Part shown: positions 35,073 to 44,007 of the stretch, one piece after another | How the letters are laid out: each line of letters opens with the position of its first letter | Numbering within the stretch: the first letter of the stretch is position 1 | DNA from: PSRI01 sp041484195 | GTDB lineage: Bacteria > Bacteroidota > Bacteroidia > Chitinophagales > Chitinophagaceae | Reading direction: 5' to 3' | Assembly (NCBI GenBank): GCA_041484195.1 | Contig: JBGPHC010000023.1 | Location: 6,839 to 70,838 of the forward strand | Length of the DNA: 64,000 nucleotides | Translations under genes and position numbers: made by a program | Notes under the pieces: model-generated | Told to the model about the DNA's origin: nothing | The model's database searches: none | The model's input: only the letters and a program-made list of their open reading frames with translations

Positions 35073-35792
35073 ATGAACATCCAGATATTCATTCCATGCT
35101 TTGTTGACCAATTGTATCCGCAAACAGCGTTCAATATGGCGAAAGTCCTGAAAAAGCTGGGTTGCCATGTTGATTATAATACTAATCAAACCTGTTGCGG
35201 TCAGCCGGCATTCAACGCGGGGTTCTGGGATGAATCAAGAGCAGTTTGTTCCAAATTCCTGAAAGATTTTTCCGGCGCTGATTATATCGTGGCGCCCAGT
35301 GCATCCTGCACGGGATTCGTTAGGAATTACTATGGTAAGATCTTCGACAATTCTTCCATGCACAATGAAGTGAAAGACCTGGGCAGGCGTTTGTTTGAAT
35401 TCACAGAATTCCTGACCATGGTATTGAAGGTAGAAGATGTGGGCGCAACACTTCCTGCCAAGGCCACTTATCACGACTCCTGCGCGGCTTTGCGGGAATG
35501 TCATATAAAATCCGGCCCAAGGGCGCTCTTAAACAAGGTAAAAGGACTGGAACTTGTGGAGATGAAAGATGTAGAAACCTGCTGCGGTTTTGGAGGTACA
35601 TTTGCTGTTAAATTTGAACCCATATCCATCGCCATGGGAGAACAAAAAGCGCTGAATGCGGCGGATACAGGTGCCCAATATATCATTTCCACGGATCTGA
35701 GCTGTCTGATGCATATTGATGGAGTGATCAGGAATAAGGGCCTGGATATTCAAACCATGCATATCGCCGATGTGCTGGCCAGTGGTTGGTAG
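35073..35792 (+). CDS. CCG-domain (Fe-S) protein, LutA/YkgE-like
   Basis: This 239-residue protein has two cysteine-rich CCG domains: IPCFVDQLYPQ...QTCCGQPAFNAG (about 8-50) and the second with HDSCAALRE...VETCCGFGGTF (about 134-175). The layout matches LutA/YkgE, the subunit of the lactate utilisation complex LutABC that binds iron-sulfur or related cofactor and works with LutB and LutC. Those partners are not adjacent; a stand-alone heterodisulfide reductase-type electron carrier is the alternative. The gene starts 24 bp after ribH. Confidence 0.88.
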   Translation: MNIQIFIPCFVDQLYPQTAFNMAKVLKKLGCHVDYNTNQTCCGQPAFNAGFWDESRAVCSKFLKDFSGADYIVAPSASCTGFVRNYYGKIFDNSSMHNEVKDLGRRLFEFTEFLTMVLKVEDVGATLPAKATYHDSCAALRECHIKSGPRALLNKVKGLELVEMKDVETCCGFGGTFAVKFEPISIAMGEQKALNAADTGAQYIISTDLSCLMHIDGVIRNKGLDIQTMHIADVLASGW

Positions 35793-35921
35793 GCAGGGTG
35801 GGAGAGTAGCGGCGAATGAAAAGTAGGAATGGCAGGGATTGAACCAACGCGAAAGGATTTGCCAGACCGGCGATATTAATTTCATCTATTCAATTTCTTT
35901 AATTTCCAATTCTAATATCAC

Positions 35922-36332
35922 ATGTCTTATTGGCTCGTAAAATCTGAACCTTCTGTCTATTCCTGGGAAAAATTCGAAAAAGATAAATATGCAACCTGGG
36001 ATGGCGTGAGAAGTTACGCGGCAAGAATTCACCTCAATGCGATGAAGAAAGGAGATGAAGTGTTTTTCTATCACAGCAATGAAGGTCTTGCCATTGTGGG
36101 TATCGCCAAAGTCGCGAAAGAAGCCTACCAGGATCCCACAACCGAAGATCCCAAATGGGTGGCGGTGGATCTCATACCATTCAGAAAATTAAAGAAAGCT
36201 GTCACACTGGAGCAGATAAAATCCGACAAACGTTTGTCAGGTATGGCTCTTGTAAAGATTGGCCGACTTTCTGTTTCCCCCGTTACAGATAAGGAATATA
36301 AGGCAATCCTGGAACTGGCGGGGGAGAAATGA
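35922..36332 (+). CDS. EVE-domain protein
   Basis: This 136-residue protein is a single EVE domain (MSYWLVKSEPSVYSWEKFEKD, TWDGVRSYAARIHLNAMKKGDEVFFYHSNEG, IVGIAKVAKEAYQDPTTEDP, ...LVKIGRLSVSPVT). EVE is a PUA-like fold that recognises modified bases in DNA or RNA. This widespread stand-alone type is uncharacterised in most bacteria. The N-terminal MSYWLVKSEP is the conserved start. Confidence 0.93.
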   Translation: MSYWLVKSEPSVYSWEKFEKDKYATWDGVRSYAARIHLNAMKKGDEVFFYHSNEGLAIVGIAKVAKEAYQDPTTEDPKWVAVDLIPFRKLKKAVTLEQIKSDKRLSGMALVKIGRLSVSPVTDKEYKAILELAGEK

Positions 36333-36590
36333 CGGGAATGGCTGCCTGAATTAATCGAGTCTGAACTTGTTTACCAATACAAGGTTTTCTCTGGCTGCCG
36401 CCTCAGGATCTTCCTGAAATCAGGATATCAGTTTCATCTTCACAATATTTCACAATATTTTTCTCTTCCCCCCGGTTACCTTTTTGAGATAACCTGTATC
36501 AATATTTTGTTTGCAGGGATTCTTTCAAATCAGTTGGTACTTATGCAAAAATCAATTCTTCGCATCTCATAAACTAAACACATAGATTAT

Positions 36591-37544
36591 ATGAAAAACA
36601 TTCTATTCATTGCAATGGCAATGGCAGGCGTTTTATTGTCTTGCAATAGCATGCAGGGGCACGATGAATCAGCCAAGACGAATTCCAAACCTGAGCTAAC
36701 CCAAACCGAATCTTTTTCTCTGCGGGCCTTGGATTCCATCGGTTCGAATGGAATCCTGAATAAAGAAAATGAAAGTGATCTCTCTGCTCAAAAAGCGCAT
36801 CCCCCGTTCCAGGATCATGGAAAGGGCCAATCCCGGCCTGTTCCCACAGACTGGGAAAAAAAGATCATCAGGAATGCTGACCTAAGCCTGGAAGTAAAAG
36901 ACTTCAGGCAGGCGGGCTCTTCTATCAATGAGGTCATCAGGCTGAGTGGCGGCTATATAGCATCCTCCACGCAGCAACAGTTGGACGACCAGCTCAGGAA
37001 TGAAATGACGATCCGCGTGCCAAGAGAAAAATTTGATTTATTGGTGGAGCAATTATCGGCGTATGCGAATACTATTTTACAAAAAAATATCACCAGTCAG
37101 GATGTTACAGAAGAATATGTTGACACCAAATCCAGGATTACAACGAAAGAGAAGATGTTGGCCAGGTATTACGATTTCCTGCAACAGGCAAAAAAAATAG
37201 ATGAAGTATTGGAAGTGCAGGATCATATCAATGATATTCAGGAGGGCATCGACCAGGCGACAGGAAGAGTGAATTACATCAACCATCAATCGGTATTGAG
37301 CACGATCCACCTGTTATTCTTTCAGAAAATAGCGCCGGTTAAAGGTCCTGGAGATTCACCTCGATTCACCTCACTCTTTGCGCAAAATTTGAATGAGGGA
37401 TGGCGGCTCATGCAATCCATATTATTGTTCCTGATAAGATTCTGGCCTCTTTATTTGTTTGGATTTATTGCATGGTGGATGATCAGGAGAAACAAAAAGA
37501 CTGTACCCTTGCCAACCGCGCATGCCCATCCCGCAAAGAAGTAA
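36591..37544 (+). CDS. DUF4349 lipoprotein
   Basis: This 317-residue protein has a lipoprotein signal ending VLLSC (Cys 18). A disordered linker follows, and then the DUF4349 region from about 80 (DWEKKIIRNADLSLEVKDFRQAGSSINEVIRLSGGYIASSTQQQ, MTIRVPREKFDLLVEQLS, SQDVTEEYVDTKSRITTKEKMLARYYDFLQQAKKIDEVLEVQDHINDIQEGIDQATGRVNYI, with a coiled coil). A C-terminal membrane helix lies at about 275-300 before a basic tail. The family may link envelope layers; its role is unknown. The stop lies inside a weak terminator hairpin. Confidence 0.88.
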   Translation: MKNILFIAMAMAGVLLSCNSMQGHDESAKTNSKPELTQTESFSLRALDSIGSNGILNKENESDLSAQKAHPPFQDHGKGQSRPVPTDWEKKIIRNADLSLEVKDFRQAGSSINEVIRLSGGYIASSTQQQLDDQLRNEMTIRVPREKFDLLVEQLSAYANTILQKNITSQDVTEEYVDTKSRITTKEKMLARYYDFLQQAKKIDEVLEVQDHINDIQEGIDQATGRVNYINHQSVLSTIHLLFFQKIAPVKGPGDSPRFTSLFAQNLNEGWRLMQSILLFLIRFWPLYLFGFIAWWMIRRNKKTVPLPTAHAHPAKK

Positions 37545-37557
37545 TTGGGCTTTTTTT
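37524..37557 (+). terminator. Possible terminator overlapping the DUF4349 stop codon
   Basis: GCCCA (37524-37528) pairs with TGGGC (37546-37550) over a 17-nt loop that contains the stop codon, followed by seven T. The stem is short. Confidence 0.45.
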
Positions 37558-37683
37558 GCCGACTCTTGCGATCCGCAGTTATTTTTTGTATCGCGAAGCC
37601 CGCGAAGGTTTCGCAAGGGACGCAATTTTCTGTATCCCCTGCGGCCATTGCGGTTCCTGGCGTTCATTGCGTTACTTCCCTTA
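37558..37683 (-). repeat. R1 repeat, isolated copy
   Basis: On the minus strand this matches the R1 units at 49.6 and 53.9-54.2 kb: GGGAAGTAACGC, AACGCCAGGAACCGCAATGG, CCGCAGGGGATACAG, TTGCG.CCCTTGCGAAA, then TTCGCGGGCTTCGCGATAC. The identity with the 54109 copy continues through AACTGCGGATCGCAAGAG into the flank. It fills the gap between the DUF4349 gene and the sirtuin gene, far from the accessory island. Confidence 0.8.
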
Positions 37684-37781
37684 TTTTCTCATTCTGTCGC
37701 CATTGCGAGATCAAATCAGGGCCCGCTAAATTACATCTGCCAAAAACTTTTCCGGTAAATTTGCCTGATTAGTCTGCATTC

Positions 37782-38480
37782 ATGAACAGGAAAAAATTGG
37801 TTGTCCTAACTGGTGCGGGTATCAGCGCCGAAAGTGGACTGAAGACATTTAGGGATACCGACGGTCTATGGGAAGGATATGATGTCACGCAGGTGGCCAC
37901 CCCCGGAGCCTGGAGGAATGACCCACAATTGGTTTTGGATTTCTACAATTCCAGACGGCGCCAGGTATTGGAGGCTCAACCCAATGTCGCGCATCTCGGC
38001 CTGGCCGAACTGGAAAAGGATTTTGACGTTCATATCATCACCCAGAACATAGATGACCTTCATGAAAGAGCCGGTTCTACAAAGGTGCTACACCTGCACG
38101 GAGAAATATTGAAAATGAGAAGCGAATCTGATGACAGATTAATCTATGAGATCAGGGGCGATATGAGAATTGGCGACAAGGCCTTAGATGGGGCGCAGTT
38201 GCGGCCACATATAGTCTGGTTTGAAGAACCCGTGCCGATGATTGAAGAAGCTATTGAAATTACCCGGACAGCCGGCATTTTCGTGGTAGTGGGTACTTCG
38301 TTGGTTGTTTATCCCGCGGCAGGATTGTTGCAGTACGCACCATCAAATGCAACCAAATTCATAATTGACAAAAGGATTCCTCAAACTTCCTCCTTCTATG
38401 ATATCACATGCATTGAAATGTTCGCCGGCGCGGGCGTATCTCAATTAAAGAAAATCCTCCTGGCAGGCGATAATTCATGA
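37782..38480 (+). CDS. Sirtuin, NAD-dependent deacylase (class III-like), zinc site absent
   Basis: This 232-residue Sir2 protein has the NAD motif LTGAGISAESGLKTFRD (9-25), FYNSRRRQV with the Tyr/Arg pair typical of desuccinylating class III sirtuins (about 51-59), ITQNIDDLHERAG with the catalytic-site Asn/Asp (about 85-97), the catalytic His in VLHLHGEI and the C-terminal VVGTSLVVYPAAGL. The CxxC...CxxC zinc ribbon expected after the catalytic His is missing: EILKMRSESDDRLIYEIRG holds no Cys. It would remove acyl groups from lysines with NAD in the cytosol. Confidence 0.92.
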   Translation: MNRKKLVVLTGAGISAESGLKTFRDTDGLWEGYDVTQVATPGAWRNDPQLVLDFYNSRRRQVLEAQPNVAHLGLAELEKDFDVHIITQNIDDLHERAGSTKVLHLHGEILKMRSESDDRLIYEIRGDMRIGDKALDGAQLRPHIVWFEEPVPMIEEAIEITRTAGIFVVVGTSLVVYPAAGLLQYAPSNATKFIIDKRIPQTSSFYDITCIEMFAGAGVSQLKKILLAGDNS

Positions 38481-38522
38481 ATCTGTTCAAGTATCAGGGT
38501 TCAATCTTGGCTCTGCACTTTT

Positions 38523-38864
38523 TCACAGACCCTGCTCTCCTCCATCCGGGCCATAGAAAATGACCCAGGTTGCGAAATCGGCGCTAAAATTTTTGAACCG
38601 ATGTTCCATCCCGGCAGGTACAAACAATACATCTCCGGCCTTGCATTTCACAGAATCGTCATCGCGAAAAAATTCAGCCGTTCCGGAAGCCACCAGGTAT
38701 AATTCATCCTGCCGATGCGGCGTTTGGGTATCAATCTTTTCAGGAGCAAAATATTCCACCTGCATGCTTCCGTGACGGAGCATCACTGTAAATCTTTGTC
38801 TTGCTTCACCCGACAGCCTTGCCTTGGCTTCTTCCAACGATATCTTCCAGAAATCCTGCATCAA
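38523..38864 (-). CDS. Cupin-domain protein
   Basis: This 113-residue protein is a single cupin barrel: HGSMQVEYFAPEKIDTQTPHRQDELYLVASGTAEFFRDDD (first motif with H..xE) and AGDVLFVPAGMEHRFKNF (second motif with His). Those residues would bind one metal ion. The substrate is unknown. Its ATG overlaps the stop of the saccharopine-reductase-like gene by 4 bp, so the two are translated together. Confidence 0.9.
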   Translation of the reverse strand: MMQDFWKISLEEAKARLSGEARQRFTVMLRHGSMQVEYFAPEKIDTQTPHRQDELYLVASGTAEFFRDDDSVKCKAGDVLFVPAGMEHRFKNFSADFATWVIFYGPDGGEQGL

Positions 38865-40396
38865 TTCTGATTTTCGTAAAAAATAATTCCATATTCTTCC
38901 AATTCCTTCAAGACCGGCTCATAAATTTCAGGCAATACAGGGATATGTAGTCCCGCGATATTCAATCTGCCCTGCATTATCAGCTTGGCCGCAATGCCGA
39001 GTGGCAGACCCACGGTCTTGGCCATTGCCGTATGTATATGGTCCCGGCCTTTCACTACCAGGCGGCTATTGATGTTTGAACGAACGCCATTCACCGAATA
39101 TTCAAATTGATGTAGCATCACGATCATATCCTTATCACCCGGTTTCAGAGCCAGATTTTTTTCCAGTGAAAATTGCAACACATCGGCCGCACTGCATCGA
39201 CCTTTATTGATCATTTCTTCAGAATCGAGTCCAAGGTAAAAAAGGAGTTTCACGGAAAGATTGGCTTCATGCAACTTTTGCATAGCGATGGCGGTAGTGT
39301 CATTTTTCAATGCATCGAGGTTGATATTTTTCAGTTCTCCACCCTCATTCACGAGCAGCATATTGGGATCAGAATTTTCTCCTGCTCCAACTGCGTCGTC
39401 CTTCGCATTTTTTTCGGCTTTCAATAATTGCATGGTTTGCTGCATCAGGTCCCTGGCCATGGTGGGCCTTGCATTCAGGGAGTCCTCCAGCCATTGGCCG
39501 AATCCATACTTCTCAAGATGCATCCTGAAAAATTCTCTCAGGCTCATTCCGTCGGTATCATATTGAATGGTTTCATCGGTTAGTTTCAATTGGATCAGGT
39601 TTCTCCATCCCAGGCAGAAATCAGGATGACGCAAAGTGGTGCGAACAAAGCTGTCCGCTTCTTCCAAATGGTAAAGCGACATATATTCCAGGGAGTCCCT
39701 GTTTGGATACCAGGCAAAATATCCCTGGTCCTGAACTTCCACCAGGCGATAGGGGTCAAACAAAGTTTCGTAGGGAAGGTGTTGTACCTGACCTCTGGCC
39801 TTGAACCTGGCGCCGGACTTACCCGCCAATACTATGTTGCGAGGATTCCAGCTGATCTTGTAATGCCAGGGGTTATCGTCAGATTCCGGGGCAACAAGAC
39901 CTCCGCAGTGGGAAAAAAATGAATGGATAATTCCAGATTGGGACTTAATGCGATGAATGATCCGCATGGCACTCATGTGGTCGATGCCAGGATCGAGACC
40001 CATCTCGCACAAAAACAAGAGCCCTTTTCTTTTTATTTCACCTGCCAGGCTTCTGATTTGATCATCCACATACGATGCCGTGAGCAGGTTCTTGCCAAAT
40101 TCCACACAGTCTTTCGCAACCAGGAAATGCAGCGCCGCGGGAAGCATGGAGATTACGAGATCGGCATTTCGAATCAATTCATTTCTTTGAACCCCGTTTT
40201 TAACGTCTGTTTGAACCGCTCTCGCATTGGGTGCCTGTCCGATTTTTTCCTCAGCCAATAGAAGATTAGCATCAGCCACCACTAATTCCCAATTATTATT
40301 CACCGATTCAAGGAGGATGTATTCAATCAGACTCGTGGCTGATTTTCCCGCGCCAAAGAGGAGGATCTGTTTCAACAGCACTGTTTTAGGAAACAA
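38861..40396 (-). CDS. Saccharopine dehydrogenase/reductase-like protein
   Basis: This 511-residue protein has an N-terminal Rossmann domain (QILLFGAGKSATSLIEYIL, LVISMLPAALHFLVAKDCVEFGKNLLTASYVDDQI, LFLCEMGLDPGIDHMSAMRII) and the C-terminal LYS9-type catalytic region (CGGLVAPESDDNPWHYKISWNPRNIVLAGKSGARFK, HRPDFCLGWRNL-like block, GVRSNINSRLVVKGRDHIHTAMAKTVGLPLGIAAKLIMQG). Eukaryotic relatives work in lysine metabolism with saccharopine; in bacteria the substrate is uncertain. The stop codon overlaps the start of the cupin gene. Confidence 0.88.
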   Translation of the reverse strand: MFPKTVLLKQILLFGAGKSATSLIEYILLESVNNNWELVVADANLLLAEEKIGQAPNARAVQTDVKNGVQRNELIRNADLVISMLPAALHFLVAKDCVEFGKNLLTASYVDDQIRSLAGEIKRKGLLFLCEMGLDPGIDHMSAMRIIHRIKSQSGIIHSFFSHCGGLVAPESDDNPWHYKISWNPRNIVLAGKSGARFKARGQVQHLPYETLFDPYRLVEVQDQGYFAWYPNRDSLEYMSLYHLEEADSFVRTTLRHPDFCLGWRNLIQLKLTDETIQYDTDGMSLREFFRMHLEKYGFGQWLEDSLNARPTMARDLMQQTMQLLKAEKNAKDDAVGAGENSDPNMLLVNEGGELKNINLDALKNDTTAIAMQKLHEANLSVKLLFYLGLDSEEMINKGRCSAADVLQFSLEKNLALKPGDKDMIVMLHQFEYSVNGVRSNINSRLVVKGRDHIHTAMAKTVGLPLGIAAKLIMQGRLNIAGLHIPVLPEIYEPVLKELEEYGIIFYENQN

Positions 40397-40531
40397 GTTT
40401 AATTCATTTTCTCCTAAAATAATGTGATCCTAACGACGGCGGAGAATAAAACAGGCGAATGGAAAGGAGCAGCAGGAGCCTTTGCTGCTAAATGAACGAG
40501 GAAAAGCTCAGGACCATTGCATATCATTAAA

Positions 40532-40558
40532 GAAGGCCGATGCAATACACCGGCCTTC
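40532..40558 (-). terminator. Possible terminator after the 109-residue secreted protein gene
   Basis: GAAGGCCG (40532-40539) pairs with CGGCCTTC (40551-40558), 8 bp with an 11-nt loop, 24 nt past the stop codon. On the minus strand only TTTAAT follows, so the T tract is weak. Confidence 0.5.
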
Positions 40559-40582
40559 ATGCGTAGAAAATGAGTCCCCGTT

Positions 40583-40912
40583 CTAATGTTCCAACCTTAT
40601 TTCACCGAGGTCCACGGATTTTCCCTCTTGCACGGTCACATTATCTTTCTCCATATCCTTATATGGAGGCTTGGCCCTGACAATAACGTTCCATGATCCC
40701 GGCTTCACTTTGAGGACAAAATCACCAGTGTTGGCTGGTAGGGCCGTACTGGAATCGCTGCCTTGTAATGCAATGATTTTTTCAACCCCTGCCGGGGGCA
40801 GCACTTTCCCGGTAATGGCTGTTGTCTGAATTCTTGTGAAAGAAATGAGTCCGCAGAATAGGACGGCTCCCATGATCCAGCTCAGGTTGCTGGCAAAGCT
40901 TTTGTTTCGCAT
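40583..40912 (-). CDS. Small secreted protein with a carboxypeptidase-regulatory-like fold
   Basis: This 109-residue protein has an N-terminal hydrophobic stretch (about 9-27, LSWIMGAVLFCGLISF) and a compact beta domain (AITGKVLPPAGVEKIIALQGSDSSTALPANTGDFVLKVKPGSWNVIVRAKPPYKD...VTVQEGKSVDLGEIRL), which follows the CarboxypepD_reg-like pattern seen at the N-termini of Bacteroidota TonB receptors and exported enzymes. It is a stand-alone version of unknown function. Confidence 0.75.
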   Translation of the reverse strand: MRNKSFASNLSWIMGAVLFCGLISFTRIQTTAITGKVLPPAGVEKIIALQGSDSSTALPANTGDFVLKVKPGSWNVIVRAKPPYKDMEKDNVTVQEGKSVDLGEIRLEH

Positions 40913-41417
40913 AGCTAAATTTTTAAATGATTAATAAATAAATTCCATCAACATAGGGCCGGATAAAAGGCTTTGAGGGAGGGATTCCTCCAATTGGCGG
41001 AGGTAATGGGAATTTCCCGGGGGGAGATTGAAATCATGCAGAAACTCTTTTCCAGAGAGGGAGCGGGGATTTAAACAAGCAGCGATCTTTCACCAGGGGG
41101 AATATGGCTGTATTCTGACCGGATTTAGGGAAGAATTTAATATGATTGCCGATGAACGCCAATTCGCGTTGATGCGGAATCGTATGGTCATCTTTGATCA
41201 GCAGATCTGATTATAAACAGCTCAATTGCGATAATTGTGCCAGTAAAAAAAATGTGGAAAAAAATTGAAAGACAGGATGGGATTACGATCGATGTTAAAG
41301 CCTCCAAAAAGCTGAAAAAAATGGGTAAAAAACCATTTATTTTTCAAGGAAAAACCCTGCAAAACAGCTACATTTGCGAGCCTTTTCTACACTAGATAAA
41401 TATCATCAAAAAGCCTC
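40913..41417. other. 505-bp stretch without a supported gene upstream of gyrA
   Basis: A 60-codon open frame at 41028-41210 has no recognisable features and I leave it out. The region holds the putative gyrA -7 box at 41369-41376. A G-rich run, TTCCCGGGGGGAG, is near 41010. Nothing else was recognised. Confidence 0.5.
41369..41376 (+). promoter_or_regulatory. Putative -7 box of gyrA
   Basis: TACATTTG matches TAnnTTTG, 41 bp before the ATG. The position is normal for a Bacteroidota promoter, but no TTTG is seen at -33. Confidence 0.45.
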
Positions 41418-43979
41418 ATGGAAGAGAATTTGACGCCTCTGGAGACGAACGACAGCGACCGCATCATACAGGTCAATATTGAAGAGCAAATGAAGACCGC
41501 TTACATTGATTACTCGATGAGTGTAATCGTGGGAAGGGCTTTGCCTGATGTGCGCGACGGCTTAAAACCCGTGCATCGCCGCATCCTGTACGCGATGAAT
41601 GAACTGGGTCTAAGTTCCAATAAAGCTCATAAGAAATCGGCCCGTATTGTGGGGGAAGTGCTGGGTAAGTACCATCCGCATGGTGATACAGCCGTATATG
41701 ACGCGATGGTGCGTATGGCACAGGAGTGGAGCATGCGCTATGTGGTGGTGGATGGACAGGGTAATTTCGGATCACCCGACGGAGATGGTCCCGCGGCCAT
41801 GCGATACACCGAAGCCAGGCTCACGCGCCTCGCGGAAGCCATGATGAACGATATTGAAAAGGAAACCGTGGACTTTCAATTCAATTTTGATGACTCCCTC
41901 AAAGAGCCAACGGTATTGCCTACCCGCATTCCGCAATTGCTGATCAATGGCTCCTCCGGCATAGCCGTAGGCATGGCCACCAATATGCTGCCGCACAACC
42001 TCAGCGAAGTGATCGATGCCTGCATCGTTTATATTGGCAACCGGAATATCAGCATAGAAGAACTCATCAAATTTGTTAAAGCTCCTGATTTCCCAACCGG
42101 GGGGATCATTTATGGATACGAGGGCATCCGCGCCGCCATGCATTTTGGAAGAGGCAGGGTGGTATTGAGAGGAAGATGCACTGTGGAGACCATGAAAAAC
42201 GGGAAAGAACAGATTGTGATCCATGAAGTGCCCTACCAGGTGAGTCGCGACACACTCACCGACCGCATCGGGCAACTGGTGAACGACAAGATCATTGAAG
42301 GGGTAACTGATGTTTCCAACCAATCCAACAAAGAAGGTACGAGGATCGTGGTGGAGCTTCGCCGGGATGCCGTGGCACAGGTAATCATCAATCAACTATA
42401 TAAGTTCACGGAACTGCAAACTTCTTTCGGCATCAACAATGTAGCCCTTGTCAAAGGCAGGCCCAGGACCCTGAATATAAAAGACCTTATCAGTGAATTT
42501 GTGGAATTCCGTCACGAAGTGGTGGTACGCAGGGCCCAGTATGAACTCCGTGAAGCCGAAAAGAAAGCGCATATACTGCAGGGATACCTGATTGCACTCG
42601 ATCATCTCGATGAAGTGATCGCGCTGATCCGCAATTCTTCCAACCCCGAAACCGCGAGGGAAAACCTGGTCAATGCGGGATGGGGCCTGGATGAGATACA
42701 GGCCAAGGCCATACTCGAACTCCGCCTCCAACGCCTTACCGGCATGGAGAGGGATAAGATCAAGCAGGAATACGACGAGATCATGAAGCAAATCGCATGG
42801 CTCAGGGAACTTTTGGCCGATGAAGGAAAACGCTATGACCTCATAAGGCAGGAACTTTTGGAAGTGAAAGAAAAATTTGGCGACGCACGCAGAACGGAGA
42901 TACAATACCTGGCCGACGAAATGCGCATCGAAGACCTCATTGAAGAGGAAGACGTGGTGATCACCATTTCACATCATGGCTATATCAAACGCACTTCCGC
43001 TACGGAATATCGCCAGCAAAACAGGGGCGGGAGAGGAGCTATTGGAGGAAGGACCAGGGATGAAGACTGGATCGAACATATATTCGTGGCTTCCACCCAC
43101 CATACCATGCTCTATTTTACTGAAAAGGGCAGGGTTTATTGGCTCAAAGTGTACCAGATTCCCGAAGGAGACAAGACCAGCAAGGGCAGGGCCATTCAGA
43201 ACCTGATTCAATTACCGCAGGACGATAAAGTGAGGGCCATCATTGACGTAAAGAACCTGGAAGATGCAGATTTTGTAAAGAACCATTATATTGTACTCTG
43301 TACAAAGAAAGGGATCATCAAGAAAACAAATTTGGAAGATTTTAGCAGACCCCGTGCAACCGGAGTGAATGCAATTACCATCGTAGATGGGGATGAACTG
43401 CTGGAAGCCAAAATGACCGATGGAAACAGCGAGATCATGATGGCTGTCAAGAGTGGACGGGCCATTCGTTTCCCTGAGTCAAAGGTTCGTCCGACCGGCC
43501 GGGGTGCCATTGGCGTAGCTGGAATTGAAGTTGAAAATGCGCAGGATGAAGTGGTAGGCATGATTTGTGTAAACAAGGATGACAGATCCCGCACCGTGTT
43601 GGTGGTTTCTGAAAAGGGATTTGGAAAAAGAACCGTGATAGATGACTACCGGATCACCAACCGTGGCGGCAAAGGCGTGAAGACAATCAGCGTGACCTCC
43701 AAGACGGGCTCACTGGTAGGCATACTTGATGTTACGGAGAAGGAGGATCTGATGATCACCTGTAAATCAGGAGTGACCATCAGGATGCCGGTAGGGCAGG
43801 TCAGCGCGCAAGGCAGGGCCACGCAGGGAGTGAAACTGATCAGGCTCGATGAAGACGACGCCATAGCAGCCATCGCCAAACTGATACATAATGGCGCCGA
43901 TAATGGATATAATGGCCATACGGATGCAGGTAACCATGATAATGACGCCCCAACCGGTGAAGAAAACCAACATCAGTAA
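41418..43979 (+). CDS. gyrA: DNA gyrase subunit A
   Basis: This 853-residue protein is the DNA-cutting subunit of gyrase. The catalytic Tyr is Y130 in AAMRYTEARLTR. The quinolone-resistance region reads GKYHPHGDTAVYD: the E. coli Ser83 position is T91 and the Asp87 position is D95. The tower and coiled-coil follow, and the C-terminal beta-pinwheel carries the GyrA-box-like QQNRGGRGAIGG near 533 and the repeats VTNRGGKGVKTI-type and RATQGVKLIRL. An acidic/Asn-rich tail ends the protein (about 835-853). ParC would be shorter and lack the full box. The TPR gene follows after 28 bp. Confidence 0.96.
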   Translation: MEENLTPLETNDSDRIIQVNIEEQMKTAYIDYSMSVIVGRALPDVRDGLKPVHRRILYAMNELGLSSNKAHKKSARIVGEVLGKYHPHGDTAVYDAMVRMAQEWSMRYVVVDGQGNFGSPDGDGPAAMRYTEARLTRLAEAMMNDIEKETVDFQFNFDDSLKEPTVLPTRIPQLLINGSSGIAVGMATNMLPHNLSEVIDACIVYIGNRNISIEELIKFVKAPDFPTGGIIYGYEGIRAAMHFGRGRVVLRGRCTVETMKNGKEQIVIHEVPYQVSRDTLTDRIGQLVNDKIIEGVTDVSNQSNKEGTRIVVELRRDAVAQVIINQLYKFTELQTSFGINNVALVKGRPRTLNIKDLISEFVEFRHEVVVRRAQYELREAEKKAHILQGYLIALDHLDEVIALIRNSSNPETARENLVNAGWGLDEIQAKAILELRLQRLTGMERDKIKQEYDEIMKQIAWLRELLADEGKRYDLIRQELLEVKEKFGDARRTEIQYLADEMRIEDLIEEEDVVITISHHGYIKRTSATEYRQQNRGGRGAIGGRTRDEDWIEHIFVASTHHTMLYFTEKGRVYWLKVYQIPEGDKTSKGRAIQNLIQLPQDDKVRAIIDVKNLEDADFVKNHYIVLCTKKGIIKKTNLEDFSRPRATGVNAITIVDGDELLEAKMTDGNSEIMMAVKSGRAIRFPESKVRPTGRGAIGVAGIEVENAQDEVVGMICVNKDDRSRTVLVVSEKGFGKRTVIDDYRITNRGGKGVKTISVTSKTGSLVGILDVTEKEDLMITCKSGVTIRMPVGQVSAQGRATQGVKLIRLDEDDAIAAIAKLIHNGADNGYNGHTDAGNHDNDAPTGEENQHQ

Positions 43980-44007
43980 TTATTGAAATTTTAAAAAAAC
44001 CATCATC

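Noticed and set aside
41028..41210. 60-codon ORF upstream of gyrA
   Set aside because: No homology-like features; composition unlike the neighbouring genes.
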